A stretch of DNA of 64,000 bases from Planctomycetota bacterium (GTDB taxonomy: Bacteria; Planctomycetota; B15-G4; SIAN01). This document shows positions 43,766 through 52,538 of the stretch, piece by piece; within the stretch, counting starts at the first letter, position 1, and each line of letters begins with the position of its first letter. A program made the translations under genes and the position numbers. The notes beneath the pieces are model-generated. The model worked only from the letters and a program-made list of their open reading frames with translations, was not told where the DNA came from and did not search any database. Location: NCBI GenBank assembly GCA_016795285.1, contig JAEUIC010000018.1:62001-126000 (forward strand), in the 5' to 3' direction.

Positions 43766-45204
43766 GCGAGCCGGAACGGACCGCGGCCGAGGCGGCGATC
43801 GCCGTGTTGATCGTCGACGACGAGGTCGCCTACCGCCGCGTGCTGCAGCGCGAACTCGAGCGGCGCGGCCACGTGGTGACGACGGCCGGCTCGGTCGAGG
43901 AAGGGCTCGCGGCGCTCTCGGCCGGAATGCCCGACGTGGTGCTGCTCGACCTGCGCATGGCGGGCGTCGGCGGCATCGGCTTCCTGCAGCAGCTGCGCGA
44001 GCGCGGCGGCGACAGCGAGGTGATCATCCTCACCGGCTACCCGAGCCTCGAGTCGGCGGTCGATGCAGTGCGCTCGGGGATCTTCGACTACCGGACCAAG
44101 CCGATCGACCTCGACACCCTCGAAGGGGTGGTGCGGCGCGCTGCCGAGCGGCGCTCGCTGCTGCGCGAGAACCGGGCGCTGCGCCGCGCGCTCGCGCCGG
44201 GGGCCGAGCGCGCGCCGATCGCGTCGGGCAGCGCGGTGATGCAGCGCTTCTGGAAGTCGCTGCCGCGCATCGCCGCGTCGTCCTCGACGGTGCTGGTGCA
44301 TGGCGAGACCGGCAGCGGCAAGGAGCTGGTCGCGCGCGAGCTCCATCGGCTGAGCCCGCGCCGCGACGAGCCGTTCGTCGTGGTCGACTGCGCGGCGCTC
44401 CAGTCGTCGGTGCGCGGCGCCGAGCTGTTCGGCTGCGAGAAGGGGGCGTTCACGGGGGCCGACACGGCGCGCCCCGGCCTCTTCGAGGCGGCCCATCGCG
44501 GCACCGTCTTCCTCGACGAGATCGGCGAGCTCGACCTCGAAGCGCAAGCGGCGCTGCTGCGCGTCCTCGAGAGCGGCGACGTGCGGCGCGTCGGCGCCAT
44601 CAAGTCGCGGCCGGTCGACGTGCGCGTGGTCGCCGCGACCCATCGCGACCTCGCCGCCGAGGTGGTCGCGCGCCGCTTCCGCGAGGACCTGCTCTTCCGC
44701 CTGCAGGTGGTGCAACTCGACCTGCCGCCGTTGCGCGAGCGGGCCGAGGACATCCTGCCGCTCTTCGACCACTTCCTCGCCGCCGCCGCGGGCAGCGCCG
44801 CGCCGCGCCTCTCCGACGCCGCGCGCGCCGCGCTGGTCGCCTATCGGTGGCCCGGCAACGTGCGCGAGGTGAGGAACCTCGCCGAGATGCTCGCCGTCAC
44901 CGCCGACGCCGAGACCGTCGAAGTCCACGACCTGCCGCGCCGGCTGGTCGCCGCGCCGGCCGGTGCGCCCGCGCGCCTCGCGGCGGAGAGCGGTGCCGAG
45001 ACGGGCGACGGCGCCGTCGAGACGCTCGCCGCGCTCGAGCGCCGCCAGATCCTCGCGGTCTACGAGCAGACCGGGCGCAACAAGCGGCGCGCCGCCGAGC
45101 TGCTCGGGATCTCGCTGCGGACGCTCTACAACAAGCTCGCCGAGTACCTCGGCGGCGACGCCACCGATCGGACCCCTCCCGACAGCGGAGCCTCCCTTGC
45201 CTGA
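43762..45204 (+). CDS. NtrC-family sigma-54-dependent response regulator
   Basis: 480 residues with every hallmark intact. The receiver has Asp19-Asp20, phospho-acceptor Asp63 (VVLLDLRM) and Lys113. The AAA+ domain has Walker A GETGSGKE (181-188), sigma-54 contact loop GAFTGA (228-233), Walker B LDEIGEL (251-257) and arginine fingers Arg307 and Arg313. The Fis-type helix-turn-helix near 440-465 reads GRNKRRAAELLGISLRTLYNKL. It should activate sigma-54 promoters once phosphorylated by the preceding kinase. It is a useful contrast with the degenerate relative at 11083-12528. Its 3' end overlaps the likely TTG start of the next gene by eight bases. Confidence 0.95.
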   Translation: MSEPERTAAEAAIAVLIVDDEVAYRRVLQRELERRGHVVTTAGSVEEGLAALSAGMPDVVLLDLRMAGVGGIGFLQQLRERGGDSEVIILTGYPSLESAVDAVRSGIFDYRTKPIDLDTLEGVVRRAAERRSLLRENRALRRALAPGAERAPIASGSAVMQRFWKSLPRIAASSSTVLVHGETGSGKELVARELHRLSPRRDEPFVVVDCAALQSSVRGAELFGCEKGAFTGADTARPGLFEAAHRGTVFLDEIGELDLEAQAALLRVLESGDVRRVGAIKSRPVDVRVVAATHRDLAAEVVARRFREDLLFRLQVVQLDLPPLRERAEDILPLFDHFLAAAAGSAAPRLSDAARAALVAYRWPGNVREVRNLAEMLAVTADAETVEVHDLPRRLVAAPAGAPARLAAESGAETGDGAVETLAALERRQILAVYEQTGRNKRRAAELLGISLRTLYNKLAEYLGGDATDRTPPDSGASLA

Positions 45205-47089
45205 TGCGCTGCGCAGGGCGCGCCGTTCGCCGCCTTGCATCGTGGTGATGCGCCTCGCGCTGCTCAACCTCGTGGTGACGCTCGCGATCCTGGCGGCCGA
45301 CTTCGCGCAGATGGCGCCGCTCACCGCGCCGACGACCGCGTTCCTCGGCGTCGTCTGGCTCGAGTACGCGGTGATCTACCTGCTGCCCGCGTTCCTGCCG
45401 GCGCTGCTGATCTCGACGCGCTCGGTCCGTTCGCGCTGGCGCGGCCCGACCGGGCTCTTCTGGATGGCGCTGATCGGCGCGGCGATCCAGCTGCTGCTGG
45501 TGGTCGACCACTTCGTCTACCGGCAGTTCGGCTACCACTTGAACGGCTTCGTCTGGAACCTGCTGCTCACGCCGGGTGGCATCGAGTCGATGGACGCCGG
45601 CGGCAGCACCGTCTGGTTCGCGGTCGCGATCGTCGCCGCGGTGCTCCTGCTCGAGGGGCTCGCGGTGGCGGCGGCGCGCGCGCCGCTCGGGCTCTGGCGC
45701 TGGCTCGCGCCGGCGCGGCCGCGGCGCGCGGTCGGCCTCACGCTCGGCGCGTTCGCCACGCTCGCGGCGGGGGAGCGCATCGCCTTCAGCCTCGCCAACC
45801 TCGCCGACTACCAGCCGATCGTCGCGGCGCACGGCGTCTTCCCGTTCTACATGCCGACCCGCATGCGCAAGATCGCGCTCGCGCTCGGATTCCCCGATCG
45901 GCGCGAGCACGGCGTCGAACTCTCCGCCGCCAACGGGCAGCTCGCCTATCCGCGCGCGCCGCTGCGCCTCGCGCCGGAGCGCCGGCCGCTCGACGTGCTC
46001 TGGCTGGTGGCCGAGTCGTGGCGCGCCGACTCCCTCGACGCGGAGGTGATGCCGGCGACGACCCGTTTCGCGCATGAGGCGTGGGACTTCCGCCACCACG
46101 TGAGCGGCGGCAACGGCACGCGCATGGCCGTCTTCTCGATGTTCTACGGGCTCTACGGCTCCTACTGGTTCCCGTTCCTCTCCGAGCGCAAGAGCCCCGT
46201 CCTCGTCGACCGCCTGCTCGACGACGGCTACCAGATGCGCGTCTCGACCAGCGCGAAGTTCTCCTTCCCCGAGTTCGACAAGACGATCTGGACGCGCCTC
46301 CACCACGAGACGCTGATCGAGGGGGACGAGGAGAAGCGCGGCTTCGAGAACGACGCGGAGCAGGTGACGGAGCTGCTCGCGTGGCTCGATGCGCGCGAGT
46401 CGGGGCGCCCCTTCTTCGCCTTCCACTTCTTCGAGTCGCCCCACGCGCAGTACTGGTTCCCCGACGACTGCGTGGTGCGCGAGCCCTACTCGAAGCCGCT
46501 CAACTACGCCCTCCTCACGAAGGAGGAGATGCCGCTCGTCCACGCGCGCTACCTGAACGCCGTGCACCACCTCGATCGGCAGCTCGGCCGCCTCTTCGAC
46601 GGCTTGCGCGAGCGCGGGCTGCTCGACACCACGATCGTCGTCGTGACCGGCGACCACGGCGAGGAGTTCATGGAGAAGGGGCGCTTCGGCCACCACTCGA
46701 GCTTCAGCGAGGAGCAGATCCGGACGCCGCTGCTGATTAAGCTGCCGGGCGAGGCGCCGCGCGTGGTGGAGCAGGTGACGAGTCACCTCGACCTCGTGCC
46801 GACCCTCCTCGCGCGGCTCGGCGTGGTGAACGACCCGGCCGATTACTCGCAGGGCGTCGACCTCGGCCAGCCGTTCGCGCGCGACTTCGTGGTGGTCGCC
46901 GATTGGGACCACCTCTGCGTGCGCGATGACCAGCAGAAGGGCATCTTCCCGGTCGCGCAGCGCGGCTTCCTCGGCTTCCACGTCACGACGCGCGACGACG
47001 CGCCGCTCGCCGACAAGGCGGCCTACCGCGCTTCGCGGATCGACGCGCTCCTCTCGGTGGTGAAGGGGCAGGCGGCGTTCATCCGCTGA
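45197..47089 (+). CDS. YejM/PbgA-like inner-membrane protein of the alkaline-phosphatase superfamily
   Basis: About 630 residues: five membrane spans in the first 210, then a large periplasmic hydrolase-fold domain. The domain order and phrases ANLADYQPIVAAHG, HHVSGGNGTRMAVFSMFYGLYGSYW and VVTGDHGEEFME match the DUF3413/YejM (LapC) family, which in enterobacteria senses LPS and restrains LpxC breakdown. A true sulfatase C/S-x-P-x-R signature is absent. The start is uncertain: TTG 45197 has GGAG six bases before it and overlaps the regulator gene, while ATG 45248 begins just ahead of the first span without a ribosome site. I prefer the TTG. Operon position behind a two-component pair suggests envelope control. 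Catalytic activity is doubtful, as in YejM. Confidence 0.82.
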   Translation: MPDALRRARRSPPCIVVMRLALLNLVVTLAILAADFAQMAPLTAPTTAFLGVVWLEYAVIYLLPAFLPALLISTRSVRSRWRGPTGLFWMALIGAAIQLLLVVDHFVYRQFGYHLNGFVWNLLLTPGGIESMDAGGSTVWFAVAIVAAVLLLEGLAVAAARAPLGLWRWLAPARPRRAVGLTLGAFATLAAGERIAFSLANLADYQPIVAAHGVFPFYMPTRMRKIALALGFPDRREHGVELSAANGQLAYPRAPLRLAPERRPLDVLWLVAESWRADSLDAEVMPATTRFAHEAWDFRHHVSGGNGTRMAVFSMFYGLYGSYWFPFLSERKSPVLVDRLLDDGYQMRVSTSAKFSFPEFDKTIWTRLHHETLIEGDEEKRGFENDAEQVTELLAWLDARESGRPFFAFHFFESPHAQYWFPDDCVVREPYSKPLNYALLTKEEMPLVHARYLNAVHHLDRQLGRLFDGLRERGLLDTTIVVVTGDHGEEFMEKGRFGHHSSFSEEQIRTPLLIKLPGEAPRVVEQVTSHLDLVPTLLARLGVVNDPADYSQGVDLGQPFARDFVVVADWDHLCVRDDQQKGIFPVAQRGFLGFHVTTRDDAPLADKAAYRASRIDALLSVVKGQAAFIR

Positions 47090-47200
47090 TTCGGGAGGGC
47101 GTCCGCCGCCGCACCGTGCGCGCCGCGCCATCGCCGCCGGCGGGCGCGCGTGCCATGATCCCGGCCCGCCGCGCGTCCTCGCGCCGCGCCCGGAGCTCCC

Positions 47201-49216
47201 ATGGAAACGCGCCGCCTCGCCGCCGCCACCCTCCTGCTCGCCGCGCCGCTGCTGGTCGGCGCGCCGCACCTCGCCGCGCCGGCCGCTGCGCCCGCCATCG
47301 CGCCGACCGCCGCGCCCGCCGCCGCGCCGCTCGCGGTGGCGGAGGTGGCGCCCGGCGTCTTCTTCGCGCACGCGGCGACCGCGCCGAAGTTCGAGGGGGC
47401 CAACAGCGGCTTCGTGGTGCAGGACGAGCAGGTCGTCGTGATCGAAGCGAGCATGCCCGGAGTGGCGCGCGCGCTGCGCCAGGAGATCGCGCAGCGGACG
47501 CCGCTGCCGGTGCGCGTCGCCTTCGACACCCATGACCACTGGGACCACAGCTTCGGCAACGGCGTCCATGCCGACGCCGGCGCGCTGATCGCCACGAGCG
47601 CCCGCTGCGCCGAGCTGCTGGCGTCGCGCGGCGCCGAGAAGTTCCGCGCGCTGGCCGAGTCGGCGGATGCCGGCGAGCGCGAGCAGGTCGCCGCCACCCG
47701 CTTCGCCGGCGCCGACCTCGAGTTCGAGCGCCGCCTCGTGGTCGGCCGCGGCCCGCGCCGCATCGAGTTCCTCCATCTCGGCCGCGGCCACACGCGCGGC
47801 GACGCGGTCGCGTGGCTGCCCGAGGCGGGGGTCCTCTTCACCGGCGACCTCTGCGTCAACGGCCCGTTCAACTACCTCGGCGATGCCGACAGCGCCCACT
47901 GGATCGTCGTGCTCGAGCAGCTGATGGCGCTGCGGCCGAAGATCGTCTGTCCCGGCCATGGCGCCGTCGGCGGGCCCGAGCTGCTCGCGCGGCAGCACCG
48001 CTGGCTGGTCGAGCTGCGCGCCGCGGTGGCCGCCGGGATCGCCGCCGGCCGCGACGCCGCCGCCATCGCCGCGGCGCTCGACCTGCCGTGGTACCGGGAG
48101 TGGACCGGCGTCGCGGCGTCGACGCGCAGCGAGAACGTGGCGGTCGTCTTCGACGAACTCGCCGGACGGCGGCCGCCGCTGCTGCTGACCGAGGAGCTCG
48201 GCCTCACCGAGGGGCCGTCGCCGTCGCGCGCCGATGCCGGCTGGAGCGCGCCGCGCAAGGTGGTGGTGGTCGGCGAAGCGGCCGCCGGCGTCCTGCAGCT
48301 CGCGCAGGCGGTGCCGGGCCTCGAGGTGGTGGGGGCGGCGGATGCCGCGGCTGCGCTGCCCTTGATCGGCGATGCCGACGGGCTGCTCGGCGCCTGCAAC
48401 GCGGCGCTGCTCGAGCGGGGCGCGCGGCTGCGCTGGGTGCAGGTCGGCTCGGCCGGCGTCGAGCGCTACGTCGGGCTGCCGACCATCGCGTCGCGCCAGG
48501 TCGCGCTCACCAACGCGCAGCGCCTCTACGGCCCCGAGATCGCCGACCATGCGCTCGGCATGGTGCTGGCGCTGATGCGCGGGCTGCCGGCGGCGGTCGA
48601 CAACCAGCGCGATGCGCGCGCGTGGGGCCGCGGCGATCCGGTCGGCGGCAGCGCGGCGCGCGAGGAGCTGCGCGGCAAGACGGTGCTGATCGCGGGACTC
48701 GGCGGCATCGGCCGCGAGATCGCGGTGCGCGCGGCGGCGTTCGGCGCGCGCGTGGTCGCGACCAGCTCCACGGCCCGTCCGCCCACCGACGCCGTCGAGC
48801 GCATCGAGGCGGCCAGCGAGCTGCTCACGTTGGCGGCGACCGCCGATCTGGTCTTCGTCTGCGTGCCGCTCACCCCCGCGACCGAGCGGCTCTGCGACGC
48901 GCGTTTCTTCGCCGCGCTGAAGCCGGGCGCGTGGCTCTGCAACGTCGCGCGCGGCAAGTGCGTCGACACGTCGGCGCTGCTCGCGGCGCTCGACTCGGGG
49001 CGGCTGGCCGGTGCGGCGCTCGACGTCACCGAACCTGAGCCGCTGCCTCCCGACCACCCCCTCTGGCAGCGCCGCAACGTCCTGATCACGCCGCACGTGG
49101 CGGCCGACAGCGCGGGCGCGCAGGAGCGGCAGTTCCTGCTCTTCCGCGAGAATCTGCGCCGTTTCGCGGCCGGCGAGCGGCTCCTGTCGGTGGTCGATCC
49201 GGCGGCCGGCTGGTGA
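47201..49216 (+). CDS. Exported fusion: metallo-beta-lactamase-fold hydrolase plus D-2-hydroxyacid dehydrogenase
   Basis: 671 residues. Signal peptide: METRRL then LLLAAPLLVGAPHLAAPA. Residues 45-300 form a metallo-beta-lactamase domain: zinc motif THDHWDH (His111, His113, Asp115, His116), HLGRGHTRGDAV, FTGDLCVN and CPGHGAVGG. After a linker, residues 345-671 form an NAD-binding 2-hydroxyacid dehydrogenase. GLGGIGREIA (about 498-507) is the dinucleotide loop, Arg in NVARGKCVD (about 584) and Glu in TEPEPLPPDH (about 613) are the active-site pair, and His in ITPHVAADS (about 633) is the proton donor. All are intact. A cytoplasmic cofactor enzyme behind a signal peptide is unusual. If the signal is a mis-start, in-frame alternatives begin near residue 45. 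The stop overlaps the next gene start by four bases. Confidence 0.82.
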   Translation: METRRLAAATLLLAAPLLVGAPHLAAPAAAPAIAPTAAPAAAPLAVAEVAPGVFFAHAATAPKFEGANSGFVVQDEQVVVIEASMPGVARALRQEIAQRTPLPVRVAFDTHDHWDHSFGNGVHADAGALIATSARCAELLASRGAEKFRALAESADAGEREQVAATRFAGADLEFERRLVVGRGPRRIEFLHLGRGHTRGDAVAWLPEAGVLFTGDLCVNGPFNYLGDADSAHWIVVLEQLMALRPKIVCPGHGAVGGPELLARQHRWLVELRAAVAAGIAAGRDAAAIAAALDLPWYREWTGVAASTRSENVAVVFDELAGRRPPLLLTEELGLTEGPSPSRADAGWSAPRKVVVVGEAAAGVLQLAQAVPGLEVVGAADAAAALPLIGDADGLLGACNAALLERGARLRWVQVGSAGVERYVGLPTIASRQVALTNAQRLYGPEIADHALGMVLALMRGLPAAVDNQRDARAWGRGDPVGGSAAREELRGKTVLIAGLGGIGREIAVRAAAFGARVVATSSTARPPTDAVERIEAASELLTLAATADLVFVCVPLTPATERLCDARFFAALKPGAWLCNVARGKCVDTSALLAALDSGRLAGAALDVTEPEPLPPDHPLWQRRNVLITPHVAADSAGAQERQFLLFRENLRRFAAGERLLSVVDPAAGW

Positions 49217-49548
49217 GCGCGGCGATGAGGATCGCGGTGATCTCGCGCGATGGCGTCGGCGTGAACGAGCGGCTCCACCGCGCGAGCGACGCCTTCGTCT
49301 GGGAGCGGGAGGGCAGCGCCGCCCGCTTCGTCGAGCGCCGCGCGCTCTCTTCCGCGCCCACCAAGCTGTTCCGGGACTATTTGTCCCTCGCCGCCGTGCT
49401 CGAAGACTGCCGGTGGGTCGTCGCGCTCGGCTTCAACGGCGAAGCGCGGCGCGAACTCTCCGCTCGCGGCTTCCGTCTCCACGAGGCGCGCGGCACGATC
49501 GCGGAGGTGATTCGCGCGCTGCCCGCCGATAGCGTGACCCGCGCTTGA
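49213..49548 (+). CDS. NifX/NifB-C-terminal-like small protein (dinitrogenase cofactor-binding fold)
   Basis: 111 residues, or 107 from ATG 49225. The GTG start at 49213 overlaps the upstream stop. The pattern MRIAVISRDGVGVNERLHRASDAFVWE, a middle DCRWVVALGFNGEARREL and the end ARGTIAEVIRAL matches the NifX / NafY / NifB-tail fold (about 100 residues) that binds iron-sulfur clusters in nitrogenase maturation, and stand-alone relatives of unclear role. No nif gene is present, so a nitrogenase role is unlikely. It lies 16 bases before the radical SAM gene and may hand clusters or a metallocofactor to it, which is conjecture. Confidence 0.7.
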   Translation: MSAAMRIAVISRDGVGVNERLHRASDAFVWEREGSAARFVERRALSSAPTKLFRDYLSLAAVLEDCRWVVALGFNGEARRELSARGFRLHEARGTIAEVIRALPADSVTRA

Positions 49549-49564
49549 ACCCGGAGCTCACCGC

Positions 49565-52093
49565 ATGCGCACGCTGCTGCTCTTCCCGCCGCAGGCCCAT
49601 CCGACGCAGCCCTACCTCTGCCTGCCGTCGCTGGTCGCCTTCCTGCGCGCGAACGGCTTCCCCGACACCCACCAGCGCGACCTGAACCTCGAGGCGCACG
49701 AGTGGTTCCTGCGCAAGGAGCGCCTCGCGCTAGCGCGCGATCGCGTGGCGGCCGCCTTCGCTGTCCACCCGACCGACGCGCCGCTGCCGCTGCCCGAGAT
49801 GGACCGCTTCCGCGTGCTGGCCGAGGCGCACGCGTCGGCCGACGCGGTGGTGGAGGGGATCGACCAGGCGCTCCACGTGCTCCGCCACGAGGAGGCGTTC
49901 TACGACTACGACCGCTACCTGCGCGCGGTGAAGCTGCTCGATCGGGCGTTCCGCCTGATCAGCGCCGAGCACTACCCGACGGCGTTGACGCCCCACAACT
50001 ACACGCTGCCCCACTCGATCGAGAAGGAGGCGGAGGTGCTGGCCGCCGTCTTCGACGAGCCGGCCAACTTCTTCTGCGAGTACTACCGCGCGAAGGCGCT
50101 GCCCGAGATCGTCGCGGCCAAGCCCGACCTCGTCGGCATCTCGCTCACCTACACCTCGCAGGTGATCCCCGGCCTCGCGCTGGCCCGGATGATCAAGGAG
50201 GCGCTGCCGAACGTCCACGTGACGGTCGGCGGCGGGCTGCTCGCCTACATCGGCGAGAAGGCGACGAAGAGCGGCAAGGTCTTCGCCGCCATCGACAGCG
50301 CGATCGTGCTGGAGGGCGAGGGGCCGCTGCTCGAGCTGGCGAAGAACGTCGCGGCCGGCAAGGCGAAGCCGGCCGAGGGCGTGGGCAACGCGATCTGGAA
50401 GGACGGCGAGAAGGTCGTCGTCAACGCGCCGGCGAGCCCGCTCTCGATCGACTCGCTGCCGACGCCCGAGTTCGACGGGCTGCCGATGGAGCGCTACTAC
50501 TCGCCGAAGCTCGCGCTGCCGCTCGCCATCACGCGCGGCTGCTACTGGGAGAAATGCGCCTTCTGCACCTTGTACAAGGTGATCGGCCCGGGCTTCCGCC
50601 AGCGCCGCCTCGACAAGGTGATGGACGACATCGAGAAGGTGACCGCGCGCTGGAAGAGCGACGTCATCTACTTCGTCGTCGAGGACATGCCGCCACCGGT
50701 CTTCAAGCAGCTGCCCGTCGAGCTCGCCAAGCGCCGCCTCGACATCAAGTGGTGGACCGACGCGCGCCTCGAGAAGAACCTCTTCACCGATGAGCTCTGC
50801 AAGGCGCTCTACGAGTCGGGCTGCCGGCGCATCGCGTTCGGCTTCGAGAGCGCCTCGCAGCGCCTGCTCGACCTGATGGAGAAGGGCACCGCGATCAGCG
50901 AGGCGGAGGGGATCCTGCGCCGCCTCGCCAAGGCGGGCATCTCCAACACGCTCTACACGATGATCGGCTTCCCGACCGAGACGCGCGAGGAGGCGCAGGC
51001 GACGCTCGAGTGGCTGCGCACCCACAAGGAGTGCGTCGACGAGGTGTCGCTGCGCATCTTCTACGTCGACCACCTGAGCAAGGTCTTCGAGCACCCGGAG
51101 GCGTACGGCGTCGAGCGCATCCTGATCGACCCCGAGAAGGACCTGCAGGTCTACTACGACTGGATCCCGGCGCGCGTCGGCACCACGCTGCCGGTGGTGA
51201 GGGTGCAGGGGCAGGCCGACGGCCCCGACCACGGCCACCCCGAGCCGGCCGGCCACGCAGACGGCGGCCATGCGCACGGCGACCCTGCGCACGCCGACCA
51301 CGCCGGCCACGGCGGTGGTTGCGGCGCCGCCACCACGCAGGTGATCGACGGCGGCATGTCGCGGCGCGAGGCGCGCGAGCTCTTCTTCGACTTCATGAAG
51401 GTGCTGCGCGAGGAGTTCCCGCTCTTCCGCGGCGACAACCTGCTCCTCTTCGAGCTGAAGAGCCACTACTTCCTCTACCTCTGCAAGTACGGCGACCTCT
51501 CCTTCCTCGCCGGCAAGAGCGAGGTCGCGGTGGCCGAGGCGGCGCCGGCCGACTTCGCGGCGGCTCGGCTGCGGCTGCCCGACGGCAACCGGCTGGTCGA
51601 GATGCCCTACGACCTGCGCACCATCGCCGAGAAGCTGAACGAGGCGGAGTGCGCCGTCCTGAAGCCGCGCTACCAGTCGGGGAACTTCAAGGAGAAGCTC
51701 TTCGAGGAGATGGCGGCGCAGGTGCCGGCCGCGCCGCCGGCGAAGAACTTCGCCGTCTACCGCGCCCGCTCGAGCGATCTGCTGCACGTCGGCAAGGATG
51801 CGGCGCGCCTGCTCGCGGCGTGCGACGGCTCGCGCGCGACGGAGGAGATCGTCGCCGGGTTCGCGCCGGCGCAGCAGGAGAAGGTGCGCCGCTTCCTCGG
51901 CGAGCTGCTGGCGCGCGGACTGCTGACGGCGGCGGCGCGCGGCGGGTCGGCCGCTCGCGGCGGCGATCGCGCGGACGGCGCGGCGACGGGCGGGCGCCCG
52001 GAGGCGCGCGACTTCGCGGTGGCGGCGGGGCCCGAGGAGCGCGTGCGCGTCGCCGAGGCGCTCCATCTCCACTGCAAGCCGTCGGGGATCTGA
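49565..52093 (+). CDS. B12-binding-type radical SAM enzyme with His-rich insert and C-terminal PqqD/RRE-like domain
   Basis: 842 residues. The N-terminal cobalamin-binding-type domain opens MRTLLLFPPQAHPTQPYLCLPSLVAFLRANG and continues with DLVGISLTYTSQVIPGLALAR and VGGGLLAY near 195-225. The radical SAM core has CYWEKCAFC (cysteines at about 326, 331, 334; C-x4-C-x2-C instead of C-x3-C-x2-C), with FGFESASQRLLDLMEKG further on. Residues 550-590 are a striking His/Gly/Asp-rich stretch ending in GGGCG. The last 120 residues include a winged-helix segment (LHVGKDAARLLAACDGSRATEEIV, about 738-765) like PqqD or the RiPP recognition element. Such enzymes modify ribosomal peptides, lipids or cofactors. 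Two small peptide genes follow at once, so peptide modification is favoured. Confidence 0.85.
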   Translation: MRTLLLFPPQAHPTQPYLCLPSLVAFLRANGFPDTHQRDLNLEAHEWFLRKERLALARDRVAAAFAVHPTDAPLPLPEMDRFRVLAEAHASADAVVEGIDQALHVLRHEEAFYDYDRYLRAVKLLDRAFRLISAEHYPTALTPHNYTLPHSIEKEAEVLAAVFDEPANFFCEYYRAKALPEIVAAKPDLVGISLTYTSQVIPGLALARMIKEALPNVHVTVGGGLLAYIGEKATKSGKVFAAIDSAIVLEGEGPLLELAKNVAAGKAKPAEGVGNAIWKDGEKVVVNAPASPLSIDSLPTPEFDGLPMERYYSPKLALPLAITRGCYWEKCAFCTLYKVIGPGFRQRRLDKVMDDIEKVTARWKSDVIYFVVEDMPPPVFKQLPVELAKRRLDIKWWTDARLEKNLFTDELCKALYESGCRRIAFGFESASQRLLDLMEKGTAISEAEGILRRLAKAGISNTLYTMIGFPTETREEAQATLEWLRTHKECVDEVSLRIFYVDHLSKVFEHPEAYGVERILIDPEKDLQVYYDWIPARVGTTLPVVRVQGQADGPDHGHPEPAGHADGGHAHGDPAHADHAGHGGGCGAATTQVIDGGMSRREARELFFDFMKVLREEFPLFRGDNLLLFELKSHYFLYLCKYGDLSFLAGKSEVAVAEAAPADFAAARLRLPDGNRLVEMPYDLRTIAEKLNEAECAVLKPRYQSGNFKEKLFEEMAAQVPAAPPAKNFAVYRARSSDLLHVGKDAARLLAACDGSRATEEIVAGFAPAQQEKVRRFLGELLARGLLTAAARGGSAARGGDRADGAATGGRPEARDFAVAAGPEERVRVAEALHLHCKPSGI

Positions 52094-52102
52094 GGAACGA
52101 CG

Positions 52103-52285
52103 ATGGGCGAACCACGCGAGCCAGCGACGAACGCAGGTCGGCCGGCCGATCCGACGAAGAAGGGGGGCCTCCCCGCGGCGGCCGCCGCACCGCCGCCGCC
52201 CGTCGACGGCGGACTCGACTTCGCGATCGAGGAGATCGCGCCGACCGAACAGCTGAAAGAGGGTTTCACCGGCCAGGAACGCTGA
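52103..52285 (+). CDS. Small peptide A (60 residues), candidate substrate of the radical SAM enzyme
   Basis: 60 residues nine bases after the radical SAM gene, with a GAGGA ribosome site before its ATG. The N-terminus is polar and Ala/Pro-rich with five prolines in a row. The C-terminal half reads VDGGLDFAIEEI, APTEQLKEG and FTGQER. It contains no cysteine. The VDGGLD...EI segment aligns with ADGELD...EI in the next peptide, so the two are probably related. Its size, acidic leader-like segment and place behind a PqqD/RRE-bearing radical SAM enzyme are typical of RiPP precursors. The site of modification is unknown. Confidence 0.65.
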   Translation: MGEPREPATNAGRPADPTKKGGLPAAAAAPPPPVDGGLDFAIEEIAPTEQLKEGFTGQER

Positions 52286-52319
52286 GCTGAGGCGCTGCGG
52301 GCCGGACACGGAGAGAGCG

Positions 52320-52538
52320 ATGAGCGAGAGCAAGGGCGGGAGCACGGACGAGAGCGGCGCGAAGCCGCACGACGCGGCGAAGGGCGACGCGCCGCGCCCC
52401 TTCGATGCGACGCTGCCGATCGGCAAGCCGGGGCAGTCGGCGCAGGTGCGCCGCGCGGCCGACGGCGAGCTCGACCTCGACCTCGGCGAGATCCAGACGC
52501 GGCTGCCGTACGGCTCGGAAGACATCGCCGACAAATGA
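52320..52538 (+). CDS. Small peptide B (72 residues), candidate substrate of the radical SAM enzyme
   Basis: 72 residues, 34 bases after peptide A, with GGAGAG six bases before its ATG. Composition is highly polar and there is no cysteine. Its C-terminal part, ADGELDLDLGEIQTRLPYG then SEDIADK, lines up with peptide A around DGxLDxxxxEI, with a following short core that differs. Its stop overlaps the ATG of the GT-C protein gene (ATGA), so peptide A, peptide B and the membrane enzyme are translationally linked. It may be a ribosomal peptide precursor; a regulatory or structural small protein is the alternative. Confidence 0.65.
   Translation: MSESKGGSTDESGAKPHDAAKGDAPRPFDATLPIGKPGQSAQVRRAADGELDLDLGEIQTRLPYGSEDIADK

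Noticed and set aside
50700..51400. Nitrogen fixation or nif cluster, suggested by the NifX-like gene
   Set aside because: No other nif gene is present. Stand-alone NifX-fold proteins are common.
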